In this document: piece after piece, positions 8,267-16,332 of the stretch | Numbering within the stretch: position 1 is the stretch's first letter | Layout of the letters: each line of letters begins with the position of its first letter | Source: JBMYRH01 sp049602155 | GTDB taxonomy: Bacteria > Myxococcota_A > UBA9042 > PHBI01 > JBMYRH01 | Assembly (NCBI GenBank): GCA_049602155.1 | Contig: JBMYRH010000001.1 | Span: forward strand, 1 to 64,000 | Length of the DNA stretch: 64,000 nt | Reading direction: 5' to 3' | Notes under the pieces: generated by a model | Told to the model about the DNA's origin: nothing | What the model saw: only the letters and a program-made list of their open reading frames with translations | Database searches by the model: none | Made by a program: the position numbers and the translations under genes

Positions 8267-9736
8267 ATGAACGCACTCAGTCGCATACTGTGGGCCGCAC
8301 TGCTGACCTGCGTCCTCGCGAGTCCAACGCTGGCCAAGACCCCTGCTGGTTCCACCCAGCCCATCCCCCCGAAACTGTGGACGGACGGCGCTACAGCCAC
8401 GCCCCTCGACCCCGGTGCCCCGGTCGCGCTCAACACCTTTTCGACGTTGGCCCGTGAGCTGTCGCCAGCCGTGATCAGCATCACCACGAAGCGCACGAAC
8501 CCTGGTCCTCAGCACCCGCTCTTCCCAATGTTCAGAGGACCTGGAGCGCCTGGTTCAGAGCGCTTTGGGACGGGGCTCGGGACCGGTTTTGTGATTCACA
8601 AAGACGGCTATGCGGTCACCAATCACCACGTCATCGACGGCGCTGTCGACATTCAGGTGACGCTCCAAGATGGTACACGGCATGAGGCGGAGATCATCGG
8701 GAGCTGGAAGCCTCTCGACGTCGCTCTGCTGAAGTTTAAGCCCTCTCGACCACTGGTTGTCGCAGCCCTGGGGGACTCGGACAACGTCGCCATCGGCGAG
8801 TGGGTCGTCGCCATCGGTAATGCGCTGGGCCTCAATCACACCGTCACTGCCGGGATCGTTAGCGCGAAGGGGCGCCGTGAGGTTCAACCGGGGCGTGAGC
8901 CGATGATGGCCAACTTCATCCAAACCGATGCGTCCATCAACCCAGGCAACTCCGGTGGACCACTGATCAGCACACGCGGTGAGGTTATCGGCATCAACAC
9001 GGCGATCAACGCGGCCGGTCAAGGCATCGGGTTCGCCGTCCCCATCAACATGATCAAGACAGTGCTCCCCCAGCTCGCGACCGGTTCGGTCAAGCGCGCC
9101 TACCTTGGCGTGCGTGTGGGTCCTGTCGATCGAGGGCTCGCGAAGAAGATGGGGCTCTCCCCAGAGGCCGGTGCGCTCATTGTCGAGGTGCTCCCTGGGC
9201 TGCCCGCTGCGAAGGCTGGTATCAAGCCTGGGGACGTCGTCACCGCCTTCAACGATAAGCCTATCAAGCATTGGGAGGACCTCCCCTGGTACGCCTCCAC
9301 AGGGGGTACTCAGGAGGCCACTCCTCTGAAGATTTTGAGGAGAGGCAAGACGCACCGTATCCCAGTGACCCTGACGCATTACCCTGACAATCAGCCGGCG
9401 AGCGCGACCGCGCCGGGTGACCGAGGAGATGGGACCCGTGCGAATACGCCCCTCAAAGGGCTTGGTCTTGAGCTTGCACCTCTGTCTCGCTCACAGCGGC
9501 GCACACTTCGCCTTGGGAACAAGCGCGGGGTCGCCATCGTCAGCGTAGCGCGCGGCTCCAATGCCCAACGCGCTGGCCTGCAGGCTGGCGACGTCATCCT
9601 TCAGTTCAACTACGAGGAGGTAGGCAGCGCCCCAAAACACCTGGCGGCGAAGGTCGCACGGACAAAGGAGGGCGAGATCGTCTCGTTTTTGATCCGCCGT
9701 GAGAGGCGCCAAATCTTTATGGCGTTCCCCCGCTAA
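8267..9736 (+). CDS. htrA: HtrA/DegP-type periplasmic serine protease with two PDZ domains
   Basis: 489 residues, with GAAAGGAG just upstream of the ATG. A signal peptide (ending TLAK) precedes a trypsin-like domain with the catalytic triad visible: His121 (TNHHVID), Asp151 (PLDVALL) and Ser229 (GNSGGP). Two PDZ domains follow (about 265-360 and 395-489; the carboxylate-binding loops start YLGVRVG and GLELAPL). This is the normal DegP/DegQ layout and length. The family degrades or refolds misfolded envelope proteins. It lies 54 bases after the histidine kinase gene and may be co-transcribed; whether that kinase senses envelope stress is inference only. Confidence 0.95.
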   Translation: MNALSRILWAALLTCVLASPTLAKTPAGSTQPIPPKLWTDGATATPLDPGAPVALNTFSTLARELSPAVISITTKRTNPGPQHPLFPMFRGPGAPGSERFGTGLGTGFVIHKDGYAVTNHHVIDGAVDIQVTLQDGTRHEAEIIGSWKPLDVALLKFKPSRPLVVAALGDSDNVAIGEWVVAIGNALGLNHTVTAGIVSAKGRREVQPGREPMMANFIQTDASINPGNSGGPLISTRGEVIGINTAINAAGQGIGFAVPINMIKTVLPQLATGSVKRAYLGVRVGPVDRGLAKKMGLSPEAGALIVEVLPGLPAAKAGIKPGDVVTAFNDKPIKHWEDLPWYASTGGTQEATPLKILRRGKTHRIPVTLTHYPDNQPASATAPGDRGDGTRANTPLKGLGLELAPLSRSQRRTLRLGNKRGVAIVSVARGSNAQRAGLQAGDVILQFNYEEVGSAPKHLAAKVARTKEGEIVSFLIRRERRQIFMAFPR

Positions 9737-9751
9737 ACCTCGACGGGCTCG

Positions 9752-10396
9752 CTAGCTCGGCACCTTCTCCCAGTCAGCCATGAACTTGGCGAGACCAATA
9801 TCGGTGAGCGGGTGCTTGGCCAACTGACCGATGACCTTATGAGGGATCGTGGCCACGTCGGCCCCGGCCAAGGCCGAGTCCACCACGTGCTGCGGGTGAC
9901 GCACCGAGGCCACGAGGATCTGAGTCTCGTAGTCGTAGTTGTCGTAGATGGCCCGGATATCCTGAATCAACGCCATTCCGTCGGTCGAGATGTCATCGAG
10001 GCGCCCGACAAAGGGGCTGATATACGTCGCACCAGCCTTCGCGGCTAAGAGCGCCTGACTTGGTGAGAAGCAGAGGGTCACGTTGGTCGCGATGCCCTCC
10101 TCGTAGCAGGTCCGAGATGCCTTCAGACCCTCGGGGGTCAAGGGCAACTTCACCACCACATTGTCCGCGTGCTTCGCCAACTCGCGCCCCTGCGCCATCA
10201 TGTCTTCGTAAGCAGTCGTTGTCACCTCAAGGCTCACAGGGCCTGAGCAGATCTCCAAGATGTCAGCGATCACCGCGTCGAAGGTGCGTCCTGTCTTGGC
10301 GACGAGCGACGGGTTCGTCGTAACCCCATCACACATCCCCATGGCCAAAGCGTCCTTGATCTCCGAGACATCGGCACTGTCGATAAAGAACTTCAC
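9752..10396 (-). CDS. fsa: Transaldolase / fructose-6-phosphate aldolase family protein
   Basis: 214 residues, typical of the short transaldolase subfamily (TalC/FSA). The start MKFFIDSAD and the GVTTNPSL motif are characteristic, and the Schiff-base lysine is K83 in VVKLPLT. The family either transfers a dihydroxyacetone unit in the pentose-phosphate pathway or cleaves fructose 6-phosphate; sequence alone does not separate the two. Start is GTG at 10396 with AGGGGGG five bases upstream. It converges on htrA with 15 bases between the stops and diverges from the beta-barrel gene. Confidence 0.93.
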   Translation of the reverse strand: MKFFIDSADVSEIKDALAMGMCDGVTTNPSLVAKTGRTFDAVIADILEICSGPVSLEVTTTAYEDMMAQGRELAKHADNVVVKLPLTPEGLKASRTCYEEGIATNVTLCFSPSQALLAAKAGATYISPFVGRLDDISTDGMALIQDIRAIYDNYDYETQILVASVRHPQHVVDSALAGADVATIPHKVIGQLAKHPLTDIGLAKFMADWEKVPS

Positions 10397-10546
10397 TGAG
10401 CCCCCCCTGAGGACATGTTTGCTGTTGCCGATGCTCTAACCCAGCCCAGCGACGTGTTCAAGGCTCGACCGTTAACAGCTGTACTGGAGTGCCCACCGTT
10501 GGGCAGAAGTTTAGACGGAACGGTGACCTTGAGGCAGGGTCAGGGC

Positions 10547-11125
10547 ATGGGATTTAGACGTTATTTGATCGCGTTTTGTACCGTCGCAACTTTGGCTGCG
10601 GCGGCGCCCGCCGAGGCCAAGGAGCTCAACGGCAGGTTCGGCCTAGGTATCGAGCAGTCCCTTGGCGGTGTCTCGGGCGTCACGATGCGATATTGGCCAG
10701 GAGCCAAGTTCGGAATCCTCGCCACGATCGGTGCGGATTTCCTGACTCAGACAGACTTTAAGTTCCTGAACACCAACGTCGCCGTCTCGGCAGGGTTCGT
10801 CTACAACTTCGCTGAGTCGTTGCACGCCAACCTAGGGGCTGGTCTCCGCCTCGCCCTAGGCTTCGAGACCGGCTACGACAGCAACGATGAGCAAGACGGA
10901 GCCGTCTTCCAATTCGACATCGAACTCCCGGTCATGACCGAGTTCTTCCTCTCGGACAGCTTCAGCGTGAGCCTCTCCGTCGGCGTCGTGATCGCGATGC
11001 TGCCTATCACGGGGGCTGTCTTCAAAGGAGAAGGGACCCCGGATACGGAGAGCTACGACGCTGAGACGATTCACTTTGGGATCGGCTCGTTCACAAGCCA
11101 GATCGGTATCGTCTACTACTTCTGA
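10547..11125 (+). CDS. Outer-membrane beta-barrel-like protein
   Basis: 192 residues from ATG 10547; the longer upstream frame lacks a signal peptide at its start, whereas from this ATG a clear one appears (RRYLIAFCTVATLAAAAPAEA). The mature part alternates hydrophobic and polar residues in short strands (FGLGIEQSL, VTMRYWP, FGILATIGADF, LGAGLRLALGFE) and ends with VYYF, a terminal aromatic typical of outer-membrane barrels. About eight strands would fit. Its 3' end overlaps the convergent kinase gene by 10 bases. Ligand or function is not evident. Confidence 0.78.
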   Translation: MGFRRYLIAFCTVATLAAAAPAEAKELNGRFGLGIEQSLGGVSGVTMRYWPGAKFGILATIGADFLTQTDFKFLNTNVAVSAGFVYNFAESLHANLGAGLRLALGFETGYDSNDEQDGAVFQFDIELPVMTEFFLSDSFSVSLSVGVVIAMLPITGAVFKGEGTPDTESYDAETIHFGIGSFTSQIGIVYYF

Positions 11126-12543
11126 GGGGACGGATCCGGCGGGGTCGCTTGGCCGGCGGGACTCGCCTGCTCGGCTGACGGCGCCCCTGTCCAGAAGCTG
11201 GGGCCGAACGCGTAGCCGATGGCCCCTAGGGCGAGCAGCCCGGCTAAGAGGAGCGCGATCCAGCGGCCGCGACCGTCGGTTGCACTTGAACCCTCGGCCT
11301 CAGGGAGAGGCTCCATTCCACCCTCGAGCATCTCCATGAGCTCATCTGGCGTACGCGCCGACTCCATCGCGCGAACCGTCGCTGAGAGGCGACTCTCATC
11401 GTCGAGGTCCGGAGCCACGCCGGCATTCGTCCAGAATTCAGAGAGATCGAACCGCGGACGCGACATCAAGTTCAAGCTCGCGACGTCCACGGGGAGGCTC
11501 CCATCGGCCGTTCTGTCTTCCGCCCTCCGGGTGGACACTAGGGTGGCAACCTCTTCTCCGATCATCGCATCGATACGCTCTTCCGGGGTGTCCTCAGCGA
11601 CTGGACCCGAGGCGAATAATCGGCCGATGACCTTGGCGACGTCGTAGCTCGTCACCTTGAGGTTGTTCGCGAAGAGATAGTTGGCGACGGCATCACCGAA
11701 CTCAGCTGCCGACGTGAACCGATGATGCGGATCCCGGGCCAAAGAGCGCATCACCAGTCGCTCAAATTCCTGGGTCACGCTGCTGTTGAGTTTTGCCAGG
11801 GAGGGCACACGCGCGTCCCGAACCAAGTCCACCGTGGCTGCATCATCGGTCCCCAAAAACAAACGGCGGTTCGCGAGGAGCTCCCAGAGACAAATCCCGA
11901 GCGCAAAGATGTCAGCTCGGTGGTCAACCTTCTGCCCTTCAGCGGCCTCGGGCGAGAGGTAGCTGTACTTCCCCTTTACGATCCCCGGGTCGGTCACGGT
12001 CGCCTGAGTCAGCGCTTTGGCGAGTCCGAAGTCGGTGATCTTCACTTCGCCGGACTTGGAGACCAGGATGTTGGGCGGTGAGAGATCCCGGTGCACGATC
12101 TTCAGGTGCCGCCCGTTGCTGTCGACCTTCTCGTGCGCATGAGTAAGGCCCTTACAGACCTCTATCACCAGCTGGCACGCGATCTCGATCGGCACTCGAA
12201 ATCCACGCTCAGAGGCCCGCTGAAAGACGCGACGCAAATTGTAGCCGTCCACGTACTCCATCACGATGAAGATGGTCCCCGAGGCGCGACCAACATCAAA
12301 GACCTGAACGATGTTGGCGTGGGTGAGCTGCATCGAGAGGCGCGCTTCGTCGAGGAACATCGCCATGAACTGCTCATTCAGCGACAGCGATGGCAAGACG
12401 CGCTTGATCGCCACCTGCCGCTCAATCCCCTCAATACTCTGAGCGCGACCGAGGAAGATCTCGGCCATCCCGCCCATATCGAGCTTCTTGACGATTTGAT
12501 AGCGCTGGCGATTTGAGGTCGCACGCGCATCCGACTCGAGCAT
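11116..12543 (-). CDS. Receptor-type Ser/Thr protein kinase
   Basis: 475 residues. An N-terminal Hanks-type kinase domain (about 14-290) keeps all catalytic residues: glycine loop MGGMAEIFLG, ATP lysine K47 (VAIK), catalytic D153 (HRDLSPPN), metal D171 (DFG) and YLSPE. A linker of about 120 residues leads to one C-terminal membrane helix (IALLLAGLLALGAIGYAF) and a short Pro/Ala-rich periplasmic tail, so there is no obvious extracellular sensor domain. Such kinases are numerous in Myxococcota. A plausible promoter lies upstream. The FHA protein at 3253 is a conceivable downstream reader, which is inference. Confidence 0.94.
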   Translation of the reverse strand: MLESDARATSNRQRYQIVKKLDMGGMAEIFLGRAQSIEGIERQVAIKRVLPSLSLNEQFMAMFLDEARLSMQLTHANIVQVFDVGRASGTIFIVMEYVDGYNLRRVFQRASERGFRVPIEIACQLVIEVCKGLTHAHEKVDSNGRHLKIVHRDLSPPNILVSKSGEVKITDFGLAKALTQATVTDPGIVKGKYSYLSPEAAEGQKVDHRADIFALGICLWELLANRRLFLGTDDAATVDLVRDARVPSLAKLNSSVTQEFERLVMRSLARDPHHRFTSAAEFGDAVANYLFANNLKVTSYDVAKVIGRLFASGPVAEDTPEERIDAMIGEEVATLVSTRRAEDRTADGSLPVDVASLNLMSRPRFDLSEFWTNAGVAPDLDDESRLSATVRAMESARTPDELMEMLEGGMEPLPEAEGSSATDGRGRWIALLLAGLLALGAIGYAFGPSFWTGAPSAEQASPAGQATPPDPSPQK

Positions 12544-12578
12544 CGTGGTAGCCCCTCACCGGTGTCGAAGACCCCGGA

Positions 12579-12608
12579 ACTATAGCTCGCCCGTGCTCAG
12601 AGGGACAA
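12579..12608 (-). promoter_or_regulatory. Candidate sigma70-type promoter for the Ser/Thr kinase gene
   Basis: Read on the minus strand: TTGTCC (12608-12603), an 18-base spacer, then TATAGT (12584-12579). The -10 matches consensus at 5 of 6 and the -35 at 4 of 6. Transcription would start near 12572, giving a leader of about 30 bases before the ATG at 12543. Confidence 0.5.
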
Positions 12609-12613
12609 CGGCT

Positions 12614-13051
12614 TTACTCAGGGACCGGCTCGACGTCGTGTCGCTCAGCGGCTCCGCCATCAATCCGCCACCCCGAGCGCGTCCAAACGAGCGGCACAGG
12701 GTGCGCTCCGACCTCGACGATAAGCGCCTCGGCGGGTGGGTGATTCCGCGCCCAGTCGACCATCGCCTTCGCCTGTCGAATCAAAGCATCAGCCTGCCTC
12801 TCGTAAAGCGCGATAAACGCCTTCTGACCCAGGCCCTCTCGCGCCGCGGGCGTTAACAACGACCAGGCTTGCGCAGGTTGCCCGACCTCCAAGGCCTCAT
12901 GCCAAGCGAGGAGGACCTGCAAGGGATCGTCGCCCTGACGCTCGCCCACGGTCACACAGCCGGACGCAAAACAACTGAGGCACAGGAGAAGCGCGATATG
13001 AACTGCGCTCAAGACCGAGCGTCGACATCGAGACCAAGGGGAGCATTCCAT
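12614..13051 (-). CDS. Small lipoprotein of unknown function
   Basis: 145 residues from ATG 13051 (the frame extends upstream but the signal peptide starts here). A basic n-region and a hydrophobic stretch end in CFASGC, a lipobox-like site, so the mature protein should be lipid-anchored. The rest reads as one small domain: helices (PLQVLLAWHEALEVGQPAQAWSLL, AFIALYERQADALI) followed by strands ending TRSGWRIDGG, a pattern like NTF2/DUF4878-type folds that often sit on lipoproteins. This fold suggestion is weak. It is upstream of the kinase on the same strand with 70 bases between, which hold the kinase promoter. Confidence 0.72.
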   Translation of the reverse strand: MECSPWSRCRRSVLSAVHIALLLCLSCFASGCVTVGERQGDDPLQVLLAWHEALEVGQPAQAWSLLTPAAREGLGQKAFIALYERQADALIRQAKAMVDWARNHPPAEALIVEVGAHPVPLVWTRSGWRIDGGAAERHDVEPVPE

Positions 13052-13176
13052 GACACGCAACCTAGCACATCCGCTTCCTCTGCTCTGACAGAGCACCCGC
13101 AGCGGTCCTCTTTCGGCTGATCGCTAGAGAGAGTCACGCTGGGCCGCTACGCACAGGGATCCCGCACCACCGCGCA

Positions 13177-13341
13177 CTACTCGCGATGCCGTACCGCCAG
13201 TGCGTAGCGTGAATCGAGGTCTTGAAGCGTGATCCGAATGTCATACTTCTCAGGGTAGCAGCGTCGAAGCTTCTCCGCGTTCTTCGCCAAGCGGTGACTG
13301 TCTTCATCGGTGGCAATGATGATCCATGGCTCTTGCTTCAT
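13177..13341 (-). CDS. 54-residue receiver-like fragment or small protein
   Basis: ATG at 13341 with GAGGAG upstream at good spacing. The sequence WIIIATDEDSHRLAKN followed by LRRCYPEKYDI resembles the first beta-alpha-beta of a response-regulator receiver domain, especially that of receiver/thioredoxin-reductase fusions (which read like VDDDPxVLxAVxxDLRxRYGxxY). The frame then ends; no continuation of a receiver is found in any frame downstream. It may be a true small protein or a decayed remnant of a longer gene. Similarity is by eye. Confidence 0.5.
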   Translation of the reverse strand: MKQEPWIIIATDEDSHRLAKNAEKLRRCYPEKYDIRITLQDLDSRYALAVRHRE

Positions 13342-13639
13342 GGGGCTACTCCTCAATATTTGCAGGCAGTTACACTCTCTCCCACGCCTCACGCGTGGCC
13401 CCCTTTCCTGGCAGAGGGAACCCACTGTGATGGGCAAAACACGTGGGCGCTCTCCTAGGTAAAGCAAACGCCGTGCCACACATCGAGAGCCGGCGGTTCG
13501 CTCTTTGGGACTCTCCCGCGAGCGCGCGCAAAAGCATGGTCGCGCGCCTCCCCGCGAGAGGAGAGACGCGAAGAGGTTTGCACTGCTCCAAAGGCTCCCT
13601 TAGACTCCCTCCGACTCGGCTTGGTAGCACAAAGGCAAC
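13342..13639 (+). other. Intergenic region with GC-rich inverted repeats
   Basis: 298 bases with no convincing gene. It holds a palindrome at 13383-13399 (CCACGC, five bases, GCGTGG) and a longer imperfect hairpin at about 13518-13547 built of GAGCGCGCG and CGCGCGCCTC arms around a 12-base loop. The latter lies in the leader of the pseudokinase gene. No clear promoter hexamers were found. Confidence 0.4.
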
Positions 13640-16291
13640 ATGAGCAACACGAAAGCGGACAAAATCGGCGGACGGTATACGCCCGACCGTGAGCGCGCGA
13701 CCCTACCGTACGGTACCCTGTGGGAAGCGGATGATGCCGAAGGTGGTCGAGCCTTGCTGCTGGTGTGCAAGCCCGGCATCGAAGATCCGGACGCGAAAGC
13801 TGAAGCAGCGCTCCAGGCTGCGGAAGAGGTCTCGTCGCCGCACGTCGTCAATTGGAATGACGGTGGTGTCACAGCCGATGACTGCATGTGGCTCTCCGCG
13901 CCGTGGATTGGTAGCAGCTCGTTTACCGAGCATGTCTCACGATGCAACGGCCTCACCCCCACGGAAGCAGCTGTGCTGATCCACCAAGTCGCTCGTGGTG
14001 TCGCGGCCGGCGAGCAAGTTGGGGTTCCCCACCAGACCCTCTGCGGCGAATTCATCCGACTGATTGAGGTCGATGGCCAAGGCCTCGTCGCTAAAGTGTA
14101 CGGTCATGGTCTCGCTGGCTTGATGCAGCCATACAGCGCTGCCCGGAAAGGTCAGCCATTTTTGGGTGCCCCGGACTACATGGCGCCAGAGTTGTGCCAA
14201 GGCAAAGAGGCCGGCGCCCCCGCAGATGTCTATGCGCTCGGCGTGCTGATGTACGAAGGCTTGAGAGCGCGCGCGCCGTTCGCGCCGCGCACCAGCCGCG
14301 CGAACCCCGCTACGACCATGAAGCGGCACATCTTTGAGAAGCCCCTTGCGCTCCACATGCGCTACGGAAACTTAGAGCACATCAAGCCGTACGAGAGCGT
14401 CACCATGGGCGCCCTGGCTAAGAAGCCGGAGCAGCGCCAGCTCTCTGGACAAGCGCTATGCAACGAGCTTGAGTCGCTCATCACAGGCGAGATGGGTGCC
14501 GCGGTCGTGACCGAAGGCGCAGTCCCCCAGCTCGCAGCGAGCGCTGCGACTCCGTCACCGGAGCCTGAAGCCGCGTCGGACGACCCCAACAGCACGGTGG
14601 TCGCCGCCGGGCTCGCTCCGCAAGTGAAGGCCATCGCGAAGGCCGCGAAGCGCCGCAAAGCACAGGAAGCTGATACCGTCACGGTGTCCGAGACCGCGCT
14701 CGAACAAGAGGCCGTGCCAGCCGAAGCCTCCGAGGGTGCATCAGAGGCTAAACCAGAGCCGGAGCCAGAGCCGGCGGATGAAGCGACGCCCGAGAAGAGC
14801 TCGAAGAGGCGCCGCAAACGTAAAATCGATCACTCTGCGAAGACACTCTTGTCCCCTGACGCCGTCAAAGCACGGGCAGGCAAGGGCGAGGGCAAGGGCA
14901 AGGGCAAGGGCAAGGGCAAGGGCAAGGGCAAGTCGGGTAAAACACGTCCGCCCGCGCGGCACACAACTGTCGTCGACTTCCCGACCACGGAGGGTGCAGG
15001 CGTCGATGACGGCTGGTTCGTCAACACCTCCTCCGAGCTGAAGGCCGTCCCCGAGCCTCGTGAAGATCCGTTCGCAGAGGGAAATAAAAAGCCCACTTTC
15101 TGGCTCATCGCAGGCGCCGCAGCGTTTGTCGCCGCGGGCATCGCCTACATGACGATCGGTAGCCCCGATAACAAGAACAAGATGAAGATGGCGGATATGG
15201 CGACCAGCCAAGCCGACCGTATCCCGACTGCGGCCGAAGAGGCCGCCATGCAGAAGAAGGCCGAGCTGGAGCTGCGCGCAGAAGAGGAAAAGGCCGCGCG
15301 TCAGCGCGCAGAGGAGCGCGCCCGACGGGCACAAATGGCGAACCTCGCGCAAGCCCCCGCAGCCGATATCGAGAAGGCTCAGCCTGTTGTGGCGGAGGAG
15401 GCCGCTCCCGCGGTCGATGAAGTCAAGACCGATGACAAGGAAGCACCGTCAGAAAAAGAGAGCGCGACAGAGGTCATAGCGAAAGAAGCTGCTGATCGTG
15501 CTGCAGAGGATAAGGCTGCTGCGGACGCGAAGAAGGCTGCCGAAGACAAAGCCGCCGCAGACGCGAAGAAGGCCGCAGAAGAGAAGGCCGCTGCGGATGC
15601 GAAGAAGGCTGCTGAAGAGAAAGCCGCTGCGGACGCAAAGAAGGCGACTGAAGACAAAGCCGCCGCGGATGCAAAGAAGGCTGCTGAAGAGAAAGCTGCT
15701 GCGGACGCCAAGAAGGCCGCGGACGCCAAGAAGGCTGCGGACGAAAAAGCCGCTGCGAACGCCAAAAAGGCCGCGGACGCGAAGAAAGCCCAAGACGACA
15801 AGAAGGCTGCTGAAGCGCGAAAGGCTGCGCGAGCAAAGCGCTTGGCCGAGGCCAAGAAAAAAGACGCCGGTGACTCAGCGAGCGACAAGGCGCAGGCCTC
15901 CGATGAGCGCAGCGCCAAGCGCGCTGAAGACAAAAAGGCCGCCGCCGAGCGACGCGCGCAAGCGAAGGCAGAGCGCGCAGCTGCGCGGGCAAAGAAGCGT
16001 GAAGAGGCCAAGGCCAAAGCGGAAGCCAAGAAGAAAGCTCGAGCAGAGGCAAAGGCTGCCCGCAAGAAGGCTGCCGAAGAGAAGAAGGCCTCTAAGGCCA
16101 CGGCAAAGACCAAGGCTGACCCTGCAGCCGCAAAGGCCGAGAGTAAGAAGTACATGCAGCTCGGCCTAAAGGCGATGAAGGCCAAGAACTACAAGCGAGC
16201 GGCGGCGCTGTTTAAGAAGGCGAGTCGCCTGGATCCGTCCAATCAAGCTGCTGTGAAGTTCGGTAACGCGGCGACGAAGAAGATGAAGTGA
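13640..16291 (+). CDS. Pseudokinase - TM - TolA-like coiled coil - TPR protein
   Basis: 883 residues. Residues 1-290 follow a Ser/Thr kinase fold (activation-segment end APDYMAPE at 177-184, then ADVYALGVLMYE at 195-206), but the catalytic residues are gone: the HRD position reads PHQTLCGE (no Asp) and the DFG position reads YGHGLAG. So it is probably a pseudokinase. A linker with a (GK)7 run at about 416-430 leads to one membrane helix at 487-507, then about 330 residues of Ala/Lys/Glu-rich helix with six 12-residue repeats, as in TolA, and a C-terminal TPR unit (about 834-870). Expected topology: kinase fold inside, helix and TPR in the periplasm. Function unknown; it resembles a signal or force bridge. 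Confidence 0.85.
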   Translation: MSNTKADKIGGRYTPDRERATLPYGTLWEADDAEGGRALLLVCKPGIEDPDAKAEAALQAAEEVSSPHVVNWNDGGVTADDCMWLSAPWIGSSSFTEHVSRCNGLTPTEAAVLIHQVARGVAAGEQVGVPHQTLCGEFIRLIEVDGQGLVAKVYGHGLAGLMQPYSAARKGQPFLGAPDYMAPELCQGKEAGAPADVYALGVLMYEGLRARAPFAPRTSRANPATTMKRHIFEKPLALHMRYGNLEHIKPYESVTMGALAKKPEQRQLSGQALCNELESLITGEMGAAVVTEGAVPQLAASAATPSPEPEAASDDPNSTVVAAGLAPQVKAIAKAAKRRKAQEADTVTVSETALEQEAVPAEASEGASEAKPEPEPEPADEATPEKSSKRRRKRKIDHSAKTLLSPDAVKARAGKGEGKGKGKGKGKGKGKSGKTRPPARHTTVVDFPTTEGAGVDDGWFVNTSSELKAVPEPREDPFAEGNKKPTFWLIAGAAAFVAAGIAYMTIGSPDNKNKMKMADMATSQADRIPTAAEEAAMQKKAELELRAEEEKAARQRAEERARRAQMANLAQAPAADIEKAQPVVAEEAAPAVDEVKTDDKEAPSEKESATEVIAKEAADRAAEDKAAADAKKAAEDKAAADAKKAAEEKAAADAKKAAEEKAAADAKKATEDKAAADAKKAAEEKAAADAKKAADAKKAADEKAAANAKKAADAKKAQDDKKAAEARKAARAKRLAEAKKKDAGDSASDKAQASDERSAKRAEDKKAAAERRAQAKAERAAARAKKREEAKAKAEAKKKARAEAKAARKKAAEEKKASKATAKTKADPAAAKAESKKYMQLGLKAMKAKNYKRAAALFKKASRLDPSNQAAVKFGNAATKKMK
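14884..14932 (+). repeat. GGGCAA hexanucleotide tandem repeat
   Basis: One variant unit (GGGCGA) followed by seven perfect GGGCAA units, encoding a Gly-Lys run inside the pseudokinase linker. Because the unit is 6 bases, copy-number change keeps the frame and alters only linker length. Confidence 0.9.
15509..15724 (+). repeat. 36-base degenerate coding repeat, six copies
   Basis: Six consecutive 12-residue units of the form D/E-K-AAADAKKAAE within the pseudokinase gene, with synonymous drift between copies; less regular Ala/Lys/Glu sequence continues on both sides. It encodes an extended helix like that of TolA. Confidence 0.85.
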
Positions 16292-16330
16292 TGAGGTGCC
16301 GCTGACGCGGCCCTCAACCTCACTTTCACT
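16287..16330. terminator. Hairpin between convergent genes
   Basis: Nested arms: AGTGA/TCACT outside, TGAGGT/ACCTCA next, GCCGC/GCGGC inside with TGAC as loop, and a few unpaired bases on the right side. It begins at the stop of the pseudokinase gene and ends just short of the rph stop. There is no T-tract on either side, so termination is only suggested by position. Confidence 0.4.
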
Positions 16331-16332
16331 GA

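Noticed and set aside
15509..15724. Regular 36-base repeats considered as a CRISPR array
   Set aside because: The repeats are contiguous, have no spacers and encode an uninterrupted protein helix.
15379..16185. Long antisense frame of Ala/Ser/Phe opposite the pseudokinase repeats
   Set aside because: It is the mirror of an Ala/Lys-rich coding repeat, which leaves the opposite strand free of stops by composition alone.
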